Below, in pieces: positions 12,014-24,229 of a stretch of DNA of 64,000 bases (positions are counted from its first letter, which is position 1; each line of letters starts with the position of its first letter). Made by a program: the position numbers and the translations under genes. The notes beneath the pieces were generated by a model. It worked only from the letters and a program-made list of their open reading frames with translations. It made no database searches and was not told the origin of the DNA. Origin of the DNA: Cunninghamia lanceolata (lineage: Eukaryota > Streptophyta > Pinopsida > Cupressales > Cupressaceae); NCBI GenBank assembly GCA_027924645.1, contig BSBN01000809.1, positions 43,120,001 to 43,184,000 of the forward strand. Reading direction: 5' to 3'.

Positions 12014-13143
12014 TGTATATGCCTAAAAATGACACAATTCAGTCTAAATAAATATTCTTAATATTTATTTCATTCTAATTATTCAATCAATAAATAAATA
12101 AACAAATTTATTTAGTTGATTCATATTCCTCTAATTTAATTAAATATTAAAATATTTAATTACCTCTACTAAAGTCAAAATTAAATAAAATCCTTTATTA
12201 ATTAAATTCTTCCAAACAATTAAATAATACTTAATTATTTAATTTAAGTCAAATCATTCTTCCAAATTTAAATAAATCAAATCAAATTATTTAAATTCTC
12301 TCAATCTCCAAAAATAAAATATAATCAAATATTTTATTTATTCTTCCAAATCATGCACAATAATTAAATAAATTTATTTATTTAATTTGCTTTTCTATCT
12401 TCAAATATCTTCCAAATCTTCTAAAAATAAGTCTTCTTCTTCATGCACACAAAATTAAATAATTTATTATTTAATTTCTCTCAAATCATGCAAAAGCAAA
12501 TCTCAAGTTGAGTTAACTGACTCAATCAACCTTGTTTTTATCAATATCTCTTAAATTAGAAAAAAGCCTTCTAATTTATGAAGTCATATCTTATCTTTAG
12601 AAAAGAAAGTAGTTAACTCAAATAAAACAGCTTTTGTGTGACACTTGTCTTCTTCTTATTCACACACGTTCCTCAACTATTCTCAACCATTGATCTTCTC
12701 ATTCTTTCTATACCATTGATATCTTCTTTCTTGCAAGTCTATAAATTCAACCCTATTCTTCCATTTCATTCATCCAAGCTTTTAGTATTGTTACTCTGCA
12801 GGAATTACAGTGCGCCTTTGGCACCAATTCTTTCATTGCTTGCGATAAAACTTGTTACTACACACTACCATCATTGTTATGAAGCTCATCTTCATGGCGA
12901 AACTATCATAGCCATTCCCAATTGACATCTTGGAATCATAGCAAGGAAGCGCACCTTCTAAGGGCCATATTCATAGACAAGAACATTTGAGATAGGCGAT
13001 CAATGGAAGCTGAGAATTAAAGGAGGTTTGCTTTGTATTGTTCATTGTTTGATTGATCTCTTTTGTTCATTATTTCATTGAGTTTTTGGTATTATTGATA
13101 TACTATATTGATTATTCATGTTTACTCCAATTTTCTCTTAACA
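12014..13143 (+). repeat. Gypsy LTR 1 (5' LTR)
   Basis: 1130 bp, starting TGTATATGCC and ending CTTAACA, followed at once by the primer-binding site. Roughly the first half is an AT-rich field of aattaaat-type words. It contains a 95-codon frame at 12638-12925 that recurs in LTR 2 and LTR 3 because the LTRs are copies. I see no evidence that this frame is a gene. Confidence 0.9.
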
Positions 13144-13147
13144 TTTT

Positions 13148-13166
13148 TGGCGCCCACCATGGAGCC
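13148..13166 (+). promoter_or_regulatory. Gypsy primer-binding site
   Basis: TGGCGCCCACCATGGAGCC lies 4 nt after the LTR. The second copy at 28432 reads TGGCGCCCACCGTGGGGC, probably the less mutated form. The TGGCGCC start complements a tRNA 3' end, but I cannot assign the tRNA from memory with certainty. Confidence 0.75.
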
Positions 13167-13224
13167 TAGCCTTGATTTTTAACCCAAAAACTAAGTTTTT
13201 GTGTTTTAGAAAGCCGTACATAGG

Positions 13225-13460
13225 AGGAAACCGCACATCTGACACATTCTAACACACATTTGCTGTCTGTTCTGGCGCATACATGCTTTCGACTCATACA
13301 GACTCTGTTCCGGCGCATATACCCTCTCATACAACGCATATGTCAGTTCGACGCATATATACTATTTTCCTATGCTTTTGACCTCTGTCTTAGCGCATAT
13401 GTACTGTGACGCTTCTGAGCTCTATTTCTACACATTCAAGCTCTAAAGTTGCGCATCTGA
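13225..13460 (+). repeat. gcgcat word cluster 1 in the gypsy leader
   Basis: About ten irregularly spaced words of the type gcgcatatg, acgcatat or gcgcatct. Several have decayed to acacat or gtgcat, as expected from CpG deamination. The equivalent cluster in the second leader copy is at about 28515-28745. Confidence 0.6.
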
Positions 13461-13654
13461 TCTAGACAGTGATTTTTAGGGTTTCCTTGAAGTTTTCGCT
13501 AATGCTAATGTCTTTTTCTAGGAACACTCTTGATCTGTTTACAGGCTAGGTACTGGTTTAGAATCATATAGTTGCAATTGTTAACTCACACTTCAATTTC
13601 TAATGGGAAAGTAAATGGATGCTCATGCAAATCTCACATAGTCTTAACTAGGAA

Positions 13655-13890
13655 GGCGGTAATTGAATCATTGCTATCTTGCATATCATTGAATCATTGC
13701 TATATTGTTATCCTTCAAAGTTAACAAACTCATTACTATCTGGGTAAAATTGAACCATTTCTATCTTGTTATCACTTCAAAGTTAACAAATCACTGCTAT
13801 CTGGGTAAAATTGAACACATCATTGCTATCTGGGTAAAATTGAACCATTGCTATCTTGTTATCACTTCAAAGTTAACAAATATCTATGCT
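13655..13890 (+). repeat. Tandem repeat in the gypsy leader
   Basis: Units of about 25-75 bp are built from attgctatctgggtaaaatt and atcacttcaaagttaacaaa. The same array recurs at about 28935-29170 in the second leader copy. Confidence 0.75.
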
Positions 13891-14624
13891 TGCCCAAGTA
13901 GATAACTCATCTAGTTTTTCTCATTTTAACTAGGGGAAAAGAGCCATTGTCTTCTATGTTTTGGGAATGATACCAAGCCTATGCTCTCCCCTATCTTGGG
14001 TGACCAAAATGCCAGACGTATCATTTTTGCATGTATTTTTCCTTTAGAGGGGCCTACTCTTGGATACCGTCTATCTAAGTAGGAATGACCCTAAGTGGTA
14101 ATAGGCTAAATGCCAAGCCCTACCAATCCACTATAAATAAATTGTGTTTGGAGCGAAAGCTTCAAACAACGAGTGCAGTTGTGTTATATCGACATCCAAC
14201 CTCCCCCAAAACCCTCCAAGGCACAACCCTTGTAGGCTGGGAGACTCCATAACGGAGAGTAGTCCTGCCGCATGTATAACCACTCAAACGGTTGCCTTTA
14301 TTAAATACCTTTGTCTTAGTGGCCAAAAACCCCTATAAGACAGTACAGGGAAGGGTGATTATCACCTCTCGAAGATGCTTCACTACAGATAGTGAGAATT
14401 TGGTTTTATATTGTCCTTTGAAACCTAGGATTGTACTTGCTTTCCTTTAGTCCAAAAAGAGAAAAAAATCACAAAAAAATGAAAAACCATGAAAACATTC
14501 TTTGTGTTTGATGTGTCTTCTTGCCATAACTAAAAGAAAATCAGATCAAAAAGACCGTCTTGCAGCCAAAGATACCAAAAACATTAGAAAAATTGCCAAA
14601 AATTTGTAAAAAAACTAAAAAACC

Positions 14625-14815
14625 AGAGCTGCGCATTTATCCTTTTTTGCTGCGCATTTGTACCGACTTGCTGCACATCTGTGCTGACCTACTGCGCTTT
14701 TACCACCTATTACGACACATTTGAAATTTGCTAGTATTGCGCATCTGTATCAACTTTTCACGCATTTACCAGTTTATGCTGCACATCTATTCCAGCACAT
14801 GTGTGATAGTGAGTA
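14625..14815 (+). repeat. gcgcat word cluster 2 in the gypsy leader
   Basis: Around nine words such as ctgcgcattt, ctgcacatct and attgcgcatct at about 20-nt spacing. The counterpart in the second leader copy is at about 29915-30090. Confidence 0.6.
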
Positions 14816-15279
14816 CTTCCATAGTCTTTGAGAGGAAAATTTTACCATTTTTGGATACCCATTTCAGTCTTGTTCAAGATTCTGAGATCAGATTTCACCT
14901 TGCAATCGCTCTTTTCATCCATTCCATAGCATACCCTCTCTTTCATCGGTCATCTCATCCACCTTCTACTAGGTCTTCCTAGGCAAAGTCAAAGTATCCC
15001 ATATCAAATTAGCATAGGCCCCTTTTTCAGATCATTTTGGATTCAAGTAACCCTAGTAAGTCACAGAACTTCGCTAGTGGTCTTGGTGGACGGCTAGTCC
15101 CTACACAGTAAGACAGATATCGAGTACCCTTACTAGTGGCTATCATCTTGTATCGGTCGTCTTACTTGTTAGAATCATTGATCGAGAGAGTTCCTTGTCC
15201 AAATCTTGTCATAAGTATCCTATCCTCAGCAGTCTCCACCACATCTGGCCAAAATCTCTAGTACCAAAAGCAACTTGAA

Positions 15280-16116
15280 ATGGTTGGGTCATCTGACCAT
15301 ATTGTCACCCCTCATGACAGTGATGAGGAAATCTCTCATGAAGATTATCAAGGACACCTCCAAGATCAGAAATTCCAATGCTTGCTAGAGAAAGTACTCC
15401 ATGAGGACCCTCACAAGTATTTTATTCATCTTTCAAATCTTGGACTTAAGCTCCCCGCTGATTTCGATCTTAGCAAACTCAAAGAGACTGTGGAGGATAA
15501 TCATAAACACCACACCAGTGAGGACAAAGGAAAGAAAGTCATAGACTCAAACACACCTATGGAAGAAATGAGGAAACAAATCGAGGGTCTAATGCAACAA
15601 ATGATGGATCTCAAGACGGGTACAAACACTAAAACATATTCCTTCGAAGATATTGCATCGTACCCCATTGATAAGAGTTTGAAAATGGTACCATTCCTCT
15701 TTCGATTCGAAGTTCCTAAGTTTGACAAATATAAAGGGAAAGGGGACCCTAGAGATCACATTAGGGAATTCAATGCTACATGCATAAAAGTAGCTCACAA
15801 TGAGACTTTCTTAATGAGACTATTCCCTAGATCTCTAGGTAGTCAAGCCATGGAGTGGTTCTCACGGCTTCCACCAGGCATCAAGACTTTTGATGAGTTA
15901 GTCAACAAATTCAACACGCACTTCTCATACAATATTGAACTAGAAGTCTCCATGCTTGACCTATGCAATACCAAGCAAAAGAGTGGCGAATCATTCACCT
16001 CCTTCCTACAAAGGTGGAGACAACTAGCAAGCAAATGCTCATATGATGTACTCGAGAAGCAATTAATGGAGATGTTTGTCAACAACCTCATCTCTGATCT
16101 AAGATACCAAATCTAA
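15280..16116 (+). pseudogene. gag: Gypsy gag (capsid region)
   Basis: The open part is 278 codons. An acidic N-terminus is followed by a capsid domain. Recognisable features are the PFLFRFEVPKFDKYKGKGDP block (about residue 138), a DPRDHIREF motif, LFPRSLGSQAMEWFSRLPPG, and QKSGESFTSFLQRWRQLA near the end. These are typical of the retrotransposon gag domain of plant gypsy elements. Homology continues downstream with stops through an asparagine-rich tract coded by about 16650-16710. The Met at 15280 is the first in frame and follows the long leader. No intact zinc knuckle is visible. Confidence 0.85.
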
Positions 16117-16979
16117 ATTCAATGCCCTACCTCATTTTTGAAGGTCATTGAAATGGGATTGTTCATCAAGAAAGCTATGATCACCAAGGAGCAAATAAAG
16201 TTATACAAGGACACACCTCCTCCAACTACACGATTGAAAAATCAAAGTTTTGGACTAAGAATAAAAATGTCATCAATGGAGTAGTTGATGCCAAGGTGGT
16301 GGCTCCAAAACAACAACCAATATTCACTCTCAAAGGAGAGGAAAGCAATGTTACGCCCAACAAAACATTCTCTCGGGAGCCAAGACCATGGTACAACTAT
16401 CCAAGCTAAAAGTTCACACCGCTGGGTGAGTCCCAAGAATCTGCATTAAGGAAGCTATTGGCCAACAATGAATCACTCTACTACTAACAAGCAATTATGA
16501 ACCTCAAATAAAACCTCACTATTGGAAAGACACCAACTTTTGTGAGTATCATAGAGGAAGAGGACACTCAAGGAGGTGCTCAACAACATACTTCTAATGA
16601 GACGCATGTGGCTTACAAAGATCCACTTCTTAATCACGATAGGTTGTATAACAACAACAACAGCAACAATAACAACGGCAACAACAACAATAACCACAAC
16701 AGGCAAAATTAGAATAATGGGAATAGTAATGCTAATTACGCAAGTGTGCCATTCGATTATACCATCAATTGCATATCAGAGCATGTCCCACAAATCAATG
16801 TGGTTACGTCTAACTAACAATCAGGACCCAACAAAACTGATTGCAACATCATCACCCACAGTGGTAAGGTCATGTTGAATACCCTCCCTTTAAGGTCATC
16901 ACCTTCTTAGTCCAACTCCCATCAGTATAGTGTCATAGACCAACTACGGAAGACTCCTGCCCACATTTCTATCTTAGAG
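16117..16979 (+). pseudogene. Gypsy gag C-terminal remnant with Asn-rich tract
   Basis: This is a continuation of gag broken by several stops and at least one shift of frame. At 16645-16705 a run of aac and aat codons gives a polyasparagine stretch in one frame. The other frames through the same stretch read as runs of Thr/Ile or Val and should not be mistaken for membrane proteins. Confidence 0.6.
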
Positions 16980-17789
16980 TTGTTGTGTCTATCTCCTTCC
17001 CACAAAGAGATTCTTGATAAAGCCTTGGTGGAAACCACTGTACCCACTAACTTGGCCCAAGAGAAGTTTCAAGCCATGGTAGGAAATCTCACTTCCTCTA
17101 GTACCATATCATTTACCGAACAAGATGACCTCTCAGTGTCTCAGCCTCATAACACCCCCTTACATATCGTCGCCTTCATCCATAAGCACCACATCAAAAG
17201 GGTTCTCATTGATGGGGGAGCCAGTTTAAATATTTGTACACTCAAGCCAGTCCTTACATTGGGGTTCTCTGAAAATGCAGTTGATCCAAGGAAGAAGAGT
17301 ACTATCAAAGCCTATGATGAAGAGGAGAGAACCACCAAAGGAACAGTGGTATTACCCATACAAGTGGGACCGGTGATAAAAGACATTATGTGCCAAGTCC
17401 TAGATAGGGAGCTAGCCTATAATATTCTCCTAGGTAGACCATGGATTCATGCCATGAAAGTTGTGCCTTCTACCTATCACCAATGCACAAAATTCCCTCA
17501 TAACGGCAAGAAAGTCACTATCCAAGGTGATCTTGACCCATTTCAACATTGCAACTCTATCCTCTCAAAACCTGATTGCATCATACCCAACAATAGAGCA
17601 TCTAGATCCCCTACCCCACAGCATGATTCTACCTCCAAAGCTTCCTCATCCAAGCCCAAAGAGCAGAAAATTACCATCAAAGAAACAAGAGTAGGGAATA
17701 ATCCATCGAGCATAGCCTCAACTTGGCCAAATTGCCTCTATCTCCTAGATCCTTTGGGTGACCCAAGCATTTTCCAAAGCCATCTGTGA
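16980..17789 (+). pseudogene. Gypsy aspartic protease region
   Basis: 269 open codons. The protease active-site motif is RVLIDGGASLNICT, with the catalytic Asp at about residue 78. It has DGG where many retroviral-type proteases have DSG or DTG. The C-terminal protease signature ILLGRPWIH follows about 70 residues later. The start at 16980 is arbitrary, because the original polyprotein ran through from gag. A Ser/Pro/Lys-rich linker follows to residue 269. Confidence 0.8.
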
Positions 17790-18034
17790 CTCCACCTCCC
17801 ACAACTCCCTTTGTAAAATGGGGGACCCTATCAGATGAAACAGAGGAAAGAGATGTCTTACAATAGCTCTACACAGAAGAAGAAGAGAGCACACAACAAG
17901 AACCACCTAAGCTCCCAAAGGAAATCTATGGGCGAGGTGAGTCTATCCTACATAGAATAGGTTATGAAGGACAAGGCACCATTGGCCTAAGAAAAGAAGG
18001 AATTATAGAACCCATTCAACCCTCTTCATCCTCA

Positions 18035-18790
18035 TTGGCTAGAACTACAAAAGGTCTAGGATATAAGGATAAGGATAAAGCTAAATCAAATGCTTGTCTT
18101 GTGGAAATGATCCATACCCTTCAAGAGGACAGTGACATAGATTCCAATGAGTATGAGTGGGATGAGCTGACAGAGCACTCCTATGATGACAAAGAGGTTG
18201 ACACCATTCAAAATAATAGCCCCTACCATGAGGGACAAATGCTACTACATAGACCATTAGAGTGTGATTTGCCTATCCCTGAGAATACAATTTTTGAGGA
18301 AGGTTCGAGTTCTATCACAATAAACAATTTGGAGGAAAGTACCATCTTGAACACTCTCCCTACCAATATTCCTAGCATATCCATTCAAACTATCAACAAA
18401 TCAGATCTATCCTCTGACTCCCTCCCCCTTATGCATCCTGAGCTTATTGACTGGGATCTACAAGGAACTTCGCAACTAGATATATTGCAAAACGATGATG
18501 CCTACATTGACTATATGGAACTTAGGGACCACCTACCTAAAGGAGATCATAAAGCTGGCTTTGCCATTGAACTTAATATCTTGGCTTATTTTGGAGAGGG
18601 TGCCAAGCCTTCCAGTCACAAAAATATCAAAATAAAAACTAGATCTGATGGTGAAAACCGATCTATGGTAGTGTCAGATCCCAAAATAGTAAAAAGAAAG
18701 GATGCATCCGATGGTGAAAACCCAACTATGGCACCTAACGATGGAAGGCTTGACACTCTCCTTGATGACATGCACCAGGAGAAGTCTTAG
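18035..18790 (+). pseudogene. Gypsy protease-RT linker
   Basis: 251 open codons, rich in Asp, Glu and Ser, with no enzymatic motif. The frame begins inside a stretch with a G-patch-like look (GRGESILHRIGYEGQGTIGL just upstream, then GLGY), which is common after the protease in Tat-type elements. It is bounded by stops and is part of the dead polyprotein. Confidence 0.55.
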
Positions 18791-18939
18791 ATTGTTGTGG
18801 AACCTACATAACCTGTTAACATTGGAACAGAGGAACAACCTAAGATCATTCACTTTGCTAAGTCTCTAACCTGACCAGAAAAGACTAAGTTTGTACCATT
18901 ATTCAATAAAAAGCAAGTCAATTTTTCTTGGTCATATGC

Positions 18940-20071
18940 AGATATGCCAGGGTTAGATCTGATTCTACATCATCTTCCATTAGATCCAAGAGTGAAACCA
19001 GTGAAACAGAAGCTTAGAAAGATGCATCCACACATTACATTGCTAGTAAAAGAACTCAAGAAACTAATGGATGTGGGGTTCATCAGAGCTATAGACTATC
19101 TAGAATGGGTCTCCAACATAGTACCGGTATCTAAACATGATGGTCAAGTCAGACTATGCAATGATTTTAGAGATCTAAACAAAGCTTGCCACAAGGATGA
19201 TTTTCCGTTGCCAAATATAGATATCATAGTCGACTTAACAGTAGGGCATACCATGTTATCTCTCATGGATGGCTTCTCTGGATACAATCAAATCAGGATA
19301 GTACTAGAAGACCAGCATAAGACAACTTTTACTTGTCCATGAGGCACTTTCTACTGGAATGTCATGCCATTTGGGCTAAAGAATGCAGGAGCCACATATC
19401 AACGTGCTATGACCACTATATTCCATGATATGATGCATGTCACAATGGAAGACTATGTAGATGATATCCTTGCAAAGTCACTCACAAGAGAATCACACCT
19501 GAATGTGTTAGAGAAAGTATTTTAGAGACTAGAATAATTCAAAGTCAGGTTGAACCCAAAGAAATGTGTGTTTGGAGTCACCTCAAGCAAGCTCTTAGGT
19601 TTCATTGTATTGGCAAATGGAATAGAGGTGGACCCTACCAAAGTCAAGGCTATTATGGACATGCCACCACCCAAGAATCTTACTCAACTAAGATCTCTAC
19701 AAGGAAAGCTACAAGCAATCCGTAGGTTCATATCACAACTGGCAGACAAGTGTCAACCCTTCAGTCATCTCCTACATAAGAACATTCCATTTAGGTGGGA
19801 TGAGAAATGTGAAGAGGCATTCAGAAAACTGAAGGACTATCTGATGAATCCACCTATTCTCATGCCTCCTATCCAAGGGAAGTCACTATTACTTTACATA
19901 TCTACTACACCCATAGCTCTTGGGGCCCTTCTAGCACAGCAAGATTATGAAGGTAAAGAAAGAGTTGTCTACTACATCAGTCGCACATTGGTGGGCTATG
20001 AGTTGCAATACTTTCAAATAGAAAGATCATGCCTTACGGTAGTTTTTGCTTCCCAAAAATTCTGACATTAT
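18940..20071 (+). pseudogene. pol: Gypsy reverse transcriptase and linked RNase H
   Basis: The coding stretch has a TGA at 19340-19342 where the conserved Trp of CPWGTF is expected, and stops near 19523 and 19535. Motifs in order: HHLPLDPRVKPVKQK, VSNIVPVSKHDGQVRLCNDFRDLNKA, FPLPNID, MDGFSGYNQI, MPFGLKNAGATYQRAM and the YVDD catalytic box at 19454-19465. The connection and RNase H region (WDEKCEEAFRKLKDYL, GALLAQ, YYISRTL) ends at a TGA at 20063-20065 that would be a CGA before decay. The catalytic YVDD is intact, but the protein cannot be made. Confidence 0.9.
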
Positions 20072-20760
20072 ATGCTAGCACATCCAGTCAAACTTATTAC
20101 AAAAATAGATCAACTGAAGTACCTACTAAGCAAAACAGCTCTAACAGGTCGCCTAGCCAAGTGGGTAATGCTCTTAAGTGAATATGACATTGAGTATGTA
20201 AGCAGAAATGCTATCAAGGGGCAAGTCATTACGGTTCAGTTAGCAGATGCACCACTACAAGACACCACACCAATGCAATTTGAGTTTCTAGATGAATCCT
20301 TATTCAATATATCAACACATTCTTGGAAACTCTACTTTGATGGGTCCTACACAAACCATGGATCAGGGGTAGGAATCTTGTTTGTAACTCCTCAAGGTGA
20401 CACCATACTAAAGTCTTATCATCTATTATTCCCATGCACCAACAACATAGCAGAATATGATTGGCCTCAAAATGACAATAGAGTGGAAAATCAAAGAGCT
20501 ACACGTCTATGGTGATTCTCAACTAGTGATCAATCAGGTCAATGATGATTACCAAACCAAAGATGAGAAGCTTTTCCCATACAAACGAATGGTCGAGGAC
20601 TTTAAGGAATGCTTTGTGATCATCTCTTTTGAGTAGATACCTCACATTGAAAACAAAGTAGCAGATGCCATGGTAACTATTTCCTCTCTCCTCAAAATCC
20701 CAGAGAATGAGTCATGGTACAAGTTCTTAGTGGAATCAATTCAGTAACTAGCTTATGATC
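20072..20760 (+). pseudogene. Gypsy second (archaeal-type) RNase H
   Basis: The frame 20072-20515 carries the end of the RT-linked RNase H (LTGRLAKWVMLLSEYDIEYV), a spacer, and then a second RNase H domain starting WKLYFDGSYTNHGSG, which contains the first catalytic Asp. A deletion near 20460, just after NIAEY, shifts the frame. Homology resumes as ELHVYGDSQLVINQV and continues with stops. A duplicated RNase H of this type is diagnostic of the Tat lineage of plant Ty3/gypsy elements. Confidence 0.8.
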
Positions 20761-22057
20761 TTCCTGAAACCCATTCCATATGCCTGTTAGTTGGATTTGA
20801 TTCACCTTGGTATGGTAAGGTTTACACTTACCTCAAGGACAATACCCTCCCACCTGACTTATCTTCAAACCAACGACGAACCTTTATATGCCAAACCTCT
20901 CATTATACCATTATTGCCAACACCCTATACTGACGTGGTCTAGATGGTACTTTACTCCGTTGTTTAGAACGAGAAGAATCCCAAACTGACTTACAAGATG
21001 TACACAAAGGGATCTATGGAACACACTCTAGCGGTCCTTCCTTAGCTAAGAAACTCATGCGTTTGGGTTATTATTGGCTGAACATGGAAACAGATTCGTA
21101 TAAATTTGTGAAGAAGTGAAAGCAGTGCCAGATACACAGAAACTTGATACATGCACCAGCTCAAGAGTTGAGACCTTTAATGACACCTTGGCCCTTTTGT
21201 CAATGGGGACTCAACCTTGTATGAAAAATCCACCCACCCTCATCCAACGGCCACAAATTCATAATAACCACTACTGAGTACTTTACCAAGTGGATTGAAG
21301 CCGTCCCCCTCACCACCATCATAGGTAAACAAATCTCTTCATTCATCCTCAACTACCTCATCTGTAGATACGGAATTCCCTCATCCATTATCACAGATAA
21401 CGGAAGACCTTTCAAGAACCAGGATGTCCAAGAACTCTGTGACTGATTCAAAATCCAACACCATTTCTCCACACCCTATTACCCCCAAGGTAATAGCCAA
21501 GCAGAAGCATCCAACATGACCATCTTGAAACTCCTCAAGAAGACAGTCAATGATGCTGGCCGTGATTGGCACATCCAACTCAATCTTGCTCTGCGGGCCT
21601 ATAGAACTAGTATACACACTCCCACAAGTGTTACCCCTTATGCCCTTATCTATGGCTTAGAAGCTATCCTCCCCATTGAGGCCAAGTTACATCTCTCAGG
21701 GTGTTGTTAAAAGGTTTCATAACATATGAAGAGTACAGACTTTCCAGATTGCAAGAATTAGAGTTGCTAGAGGAAAGGAGATAGAAAGCCTTCAATCATC
21801 TCAAGGCATATCAACAAATGATGTCACGAAGCTACAACCACAGAGTCCGCCTAAGAGTCTTTAAAGTTGGAGATCTAGTACTTAAAGAAAACCCCCGCAA
21901 TCAACAGGATCGAGAAAAGAAAGGCAAATTTGAACCCAACTGGCTCGGGCCGTATGTGATCGTAGTAGCTTATGGATCAGGGGCATATTAGTTAGCAACA
22001 TCAGAGGGTGAGCTGTTCGATGACCCAATCAATAGCATGCATCTTTGCCAGTTCTAA
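20761..22057 (+). pseudogene. Gypsy integrase
   Basis: The zinc domain is recognisable around 20995-21135, with H...H and C...C positions; its first Cys codon is a TGA. In the core, the first catalytic Asp (usual GLDLVG context) has become Asn. The second Asp is kept in SIITDNGRPFKN, and the Glu in GNSQAEASN. A frameshift near 21710 separates the core from the C-terminal domain, which reads VFKVGDLVLKENPRN and then FEPNWLGPYVI and ends at TAA 22055-22057. The longest open part is 21516-21710. Confidence 0.82.
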
Positions 22058-22496
22058 TACCTAAGAGAACCCCAATGTAAGGGAGACATAAAATACAAAA
22101 AAATCGTCCTTTAGTGAAAACGTGGCAAACAGGTACCTTGGATAGGTATCATGATGGAAACCTGGCAAACAGGTGTCATGTATACTTTCTAGCTTTCGTG
22201 CAAATAAAAACAAGTGGTGGAAACTTGGTAAACAGGCATTACTTGTGATAAACTGCTTCCTCCATCCTTGGGAAACCAATCACCTGGTGTCCATTCTTCC
22301 TTCACTCATGTCCCATTCGATCCATATCTGTTCCATAATAAAAATACCTAGTGATAACCTATCGTGGTTTGATACTCTATAGGTTTGATACTCTATCTCT
22401 TTGTTGCCTTGTCAACCAAGGTTTTATCCAGTACCCTATCCACAGTATCAGTCTTACATAGTGTCTATCATTAGTATCCACATGGTCCAAGTCCAT

Positions 22497-22709
22497 GAAC
22501 TACGTTGCCTCTGCGTCATCACATAGGCAAGACCATTCTTCAAATGTGCCCCCGAGGCTCCACTTTCCCATCCATCCCTTGTCTAGTCCTTCTCAGTCTG
22601 CGCCACTTTCTATCACCTAGGTCTTAGGTCCATTAGGGTTTACCCTGAACTACGTTGCCTCTGTGTTGTCACGTAGGCAAGGCCATTTAGCAATGAGCCC
22701 CCGAGGCAC
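22497..22709 (+). repeat. Two-copy direct repeat, unit about 63 bp
   Basis: Copies at 22497-22560 and 22647-22709 start gaactacgttgcctctg and end gagcccccgaggc or gtgcccccgaggc. Confidence 0.7.
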
Positions 22710-23165
22710 TAGGTTAGTCCCTTAGGGTCCGTCTCACCAATAAGGATTGTGGAATCTTTCACCAGGCAAGCAAGCGCAAGCAAAACCCACTTTTCAAGCA
22801 AAAATCTTGACGCAAAACATCCACCTATCCAAGGCAAAGCAAGCAAGTACCTAAAGCACTCTAAATGATTTTACCTAAATTATGGCAAGAAACAAAAACA
22901 TCCAAATGCAAGAATGTTTTGTGGATTGGAATCATGGTTAAGTTATGGCATCTTGATTTCTATTATCATGCCTTTCTATGCTACTCAAGGATGCCAAAAG
23001 CTAGAGATGCTATGATGGGGGTATGATTCTTTTCTTTGTTTGTTGTTTGTGGATTAAACTTTAGTAATGTGATGCCTTGTCTAAAGACATGATTGGCAAA
23101 AGATCATTGAGGACATCAAAGGTTTAAACATGAAAGGGGGCAATCCTTGTTTGTTGATACGCATG

Positions 23166-23291
23166 CAATACTTAGGTCATCTAGGTTCAATTATACCTAG
23201 ATACTTGTATTAACTTGCTAAATCAAATTCCATGTAAGCAATACTCAGGTCATCTAGGTTCAATTATACCTAGATGCTTGTATTAACTTAC
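23166..23291 (+). repeat. Two-copy direct repeat, unit about 53 bp
   Basis: Copies at 23166-23218 and 23239-23291 share caatact(t/c)aggtcatctagg and a cttgtattaactt end. Confidence 0.8.
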
Positions 23292-23774
23292 AACATTCAG
23301 AAAAAGTACCAAAAAAAATTGCCCAATGATGAAATAAGCACTTCAAAATGATTGCACCATCAAGATGTCTAAAGAAAAGCATCCATCATACATCCATTGT
23401 ACATCCATACATCCATATCCCATGCAATAAAGGATCCAAACAATGCAAGGTATCAATGCAAATTAAAGCTTGTGAGTCTTTCTATCGAGTCAGTCTTCAA
23501 TCAATCTTCTGTCTATCATTGTGTCATCTCTGTGTTGATAGAGTACATTTGGACATCACAAAAACATAGCATACAGTTGCATATCATATCACATGAGATA
23601 GTCATTGACATGATTAAATCAGTTGCATACATAATAAGTGCATCAGGTCATCCATATACATTTTTGCAATCATCACATAGTGTCAACAAAAAAAAAACAT
23701 AGATAAGTGCATCACATAAACTACATAATCATATAGATACCATTTGCATTTACACATTAGGGGCATATCAAGTA

Positions 23775-23965
23775 AAACATCTAAGTCTGCATTAGATTAC
23801 ATAGCCTCATAAGTACATCTAAGTTTGCATTAGATCACATAGCATCATAAGCACATTTAAGTCTGCATTAGATCATATAGCATCATAAGCATCTAAGTTT
23901 GCATTAAACAAGATCACATAGCATCATATAAACATTGAAGTTTGCATTAGATAAACATGTGAATC
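23775..23965 (+). repeat. Decayed tandem array, unit about 36-40 bp
   Basis: About five units containing taagt(t/c)tgcattagatcaca and tagcatcataagcac. Non-coding; variation in unit length suggests slippage. Confidence 0.7.
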
Positions 23966-24229
23966 ACATCATATAATAAAAAAATGCATCCATAACATAT
24001 AGCATACATGACTGCATATAGAGATCATCAAATATAGATGCATCATCATATAGATATCAAAAATATGTCCAAAATGTATAATATCAAAAGGTACATTTCT
24101 GAGTCAATGTCATATACAGTGTATACATCTAAAAGATAATGATACATGTCTCAAAATATGAAAAGTGGTACATACACGTGTCCAGCTATTTGAGCCATCA
24201 AAAAGTATGTACATTGGAGCCAAATTCTA

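Larger units (their letters stand above)
13167..15279 (+). other. Gypsy 5' leader
   Basis: About 2.1 kb of non-coding sequence between the primer-binding site and gag. It holds two clusters of gcgcat words (about 13225-13460 and 14625-14815) and a tandem repeat (13655-13890). Short frames such as 13705-13905 only read through the repeat. A partial second copy of this leader lies at 28428-30234. Confidence 0.8.
22058..24229 (+). other. Gypsy 3' non-coding region with several short repeat families
   Basis: No plus-strand gene is seen. It contains three copies of a ggaaacctggcaaacaggt-type word (22116-22230), a two-copy unit starting gaactacgttgcctctg (22497-22560 and 22647-22709), a two-copy unit around ggtcatctaggttcaattat (23166-23291), and a decayed array of catctaagtttgcattagat units (23775-23965). 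The polypurine tract lies further on at 27281. Confidence 0.7.

Noticed and set aside
12638..12925. 95-codon frame repeated at 27922-28209 and 30748-31035
   Set aside because: It recurs only because the three regions are LTR copies of one element. There is no start context or domain to suggest a gene.
16473..16878. Val-rich minus-strand and Ile/Thr-rich plus-strand frames that look like membrane proteins
   Set aside because: They are off-frame readings of the aac/aat run that codes an asparagine tract in the gypsy gag frame.
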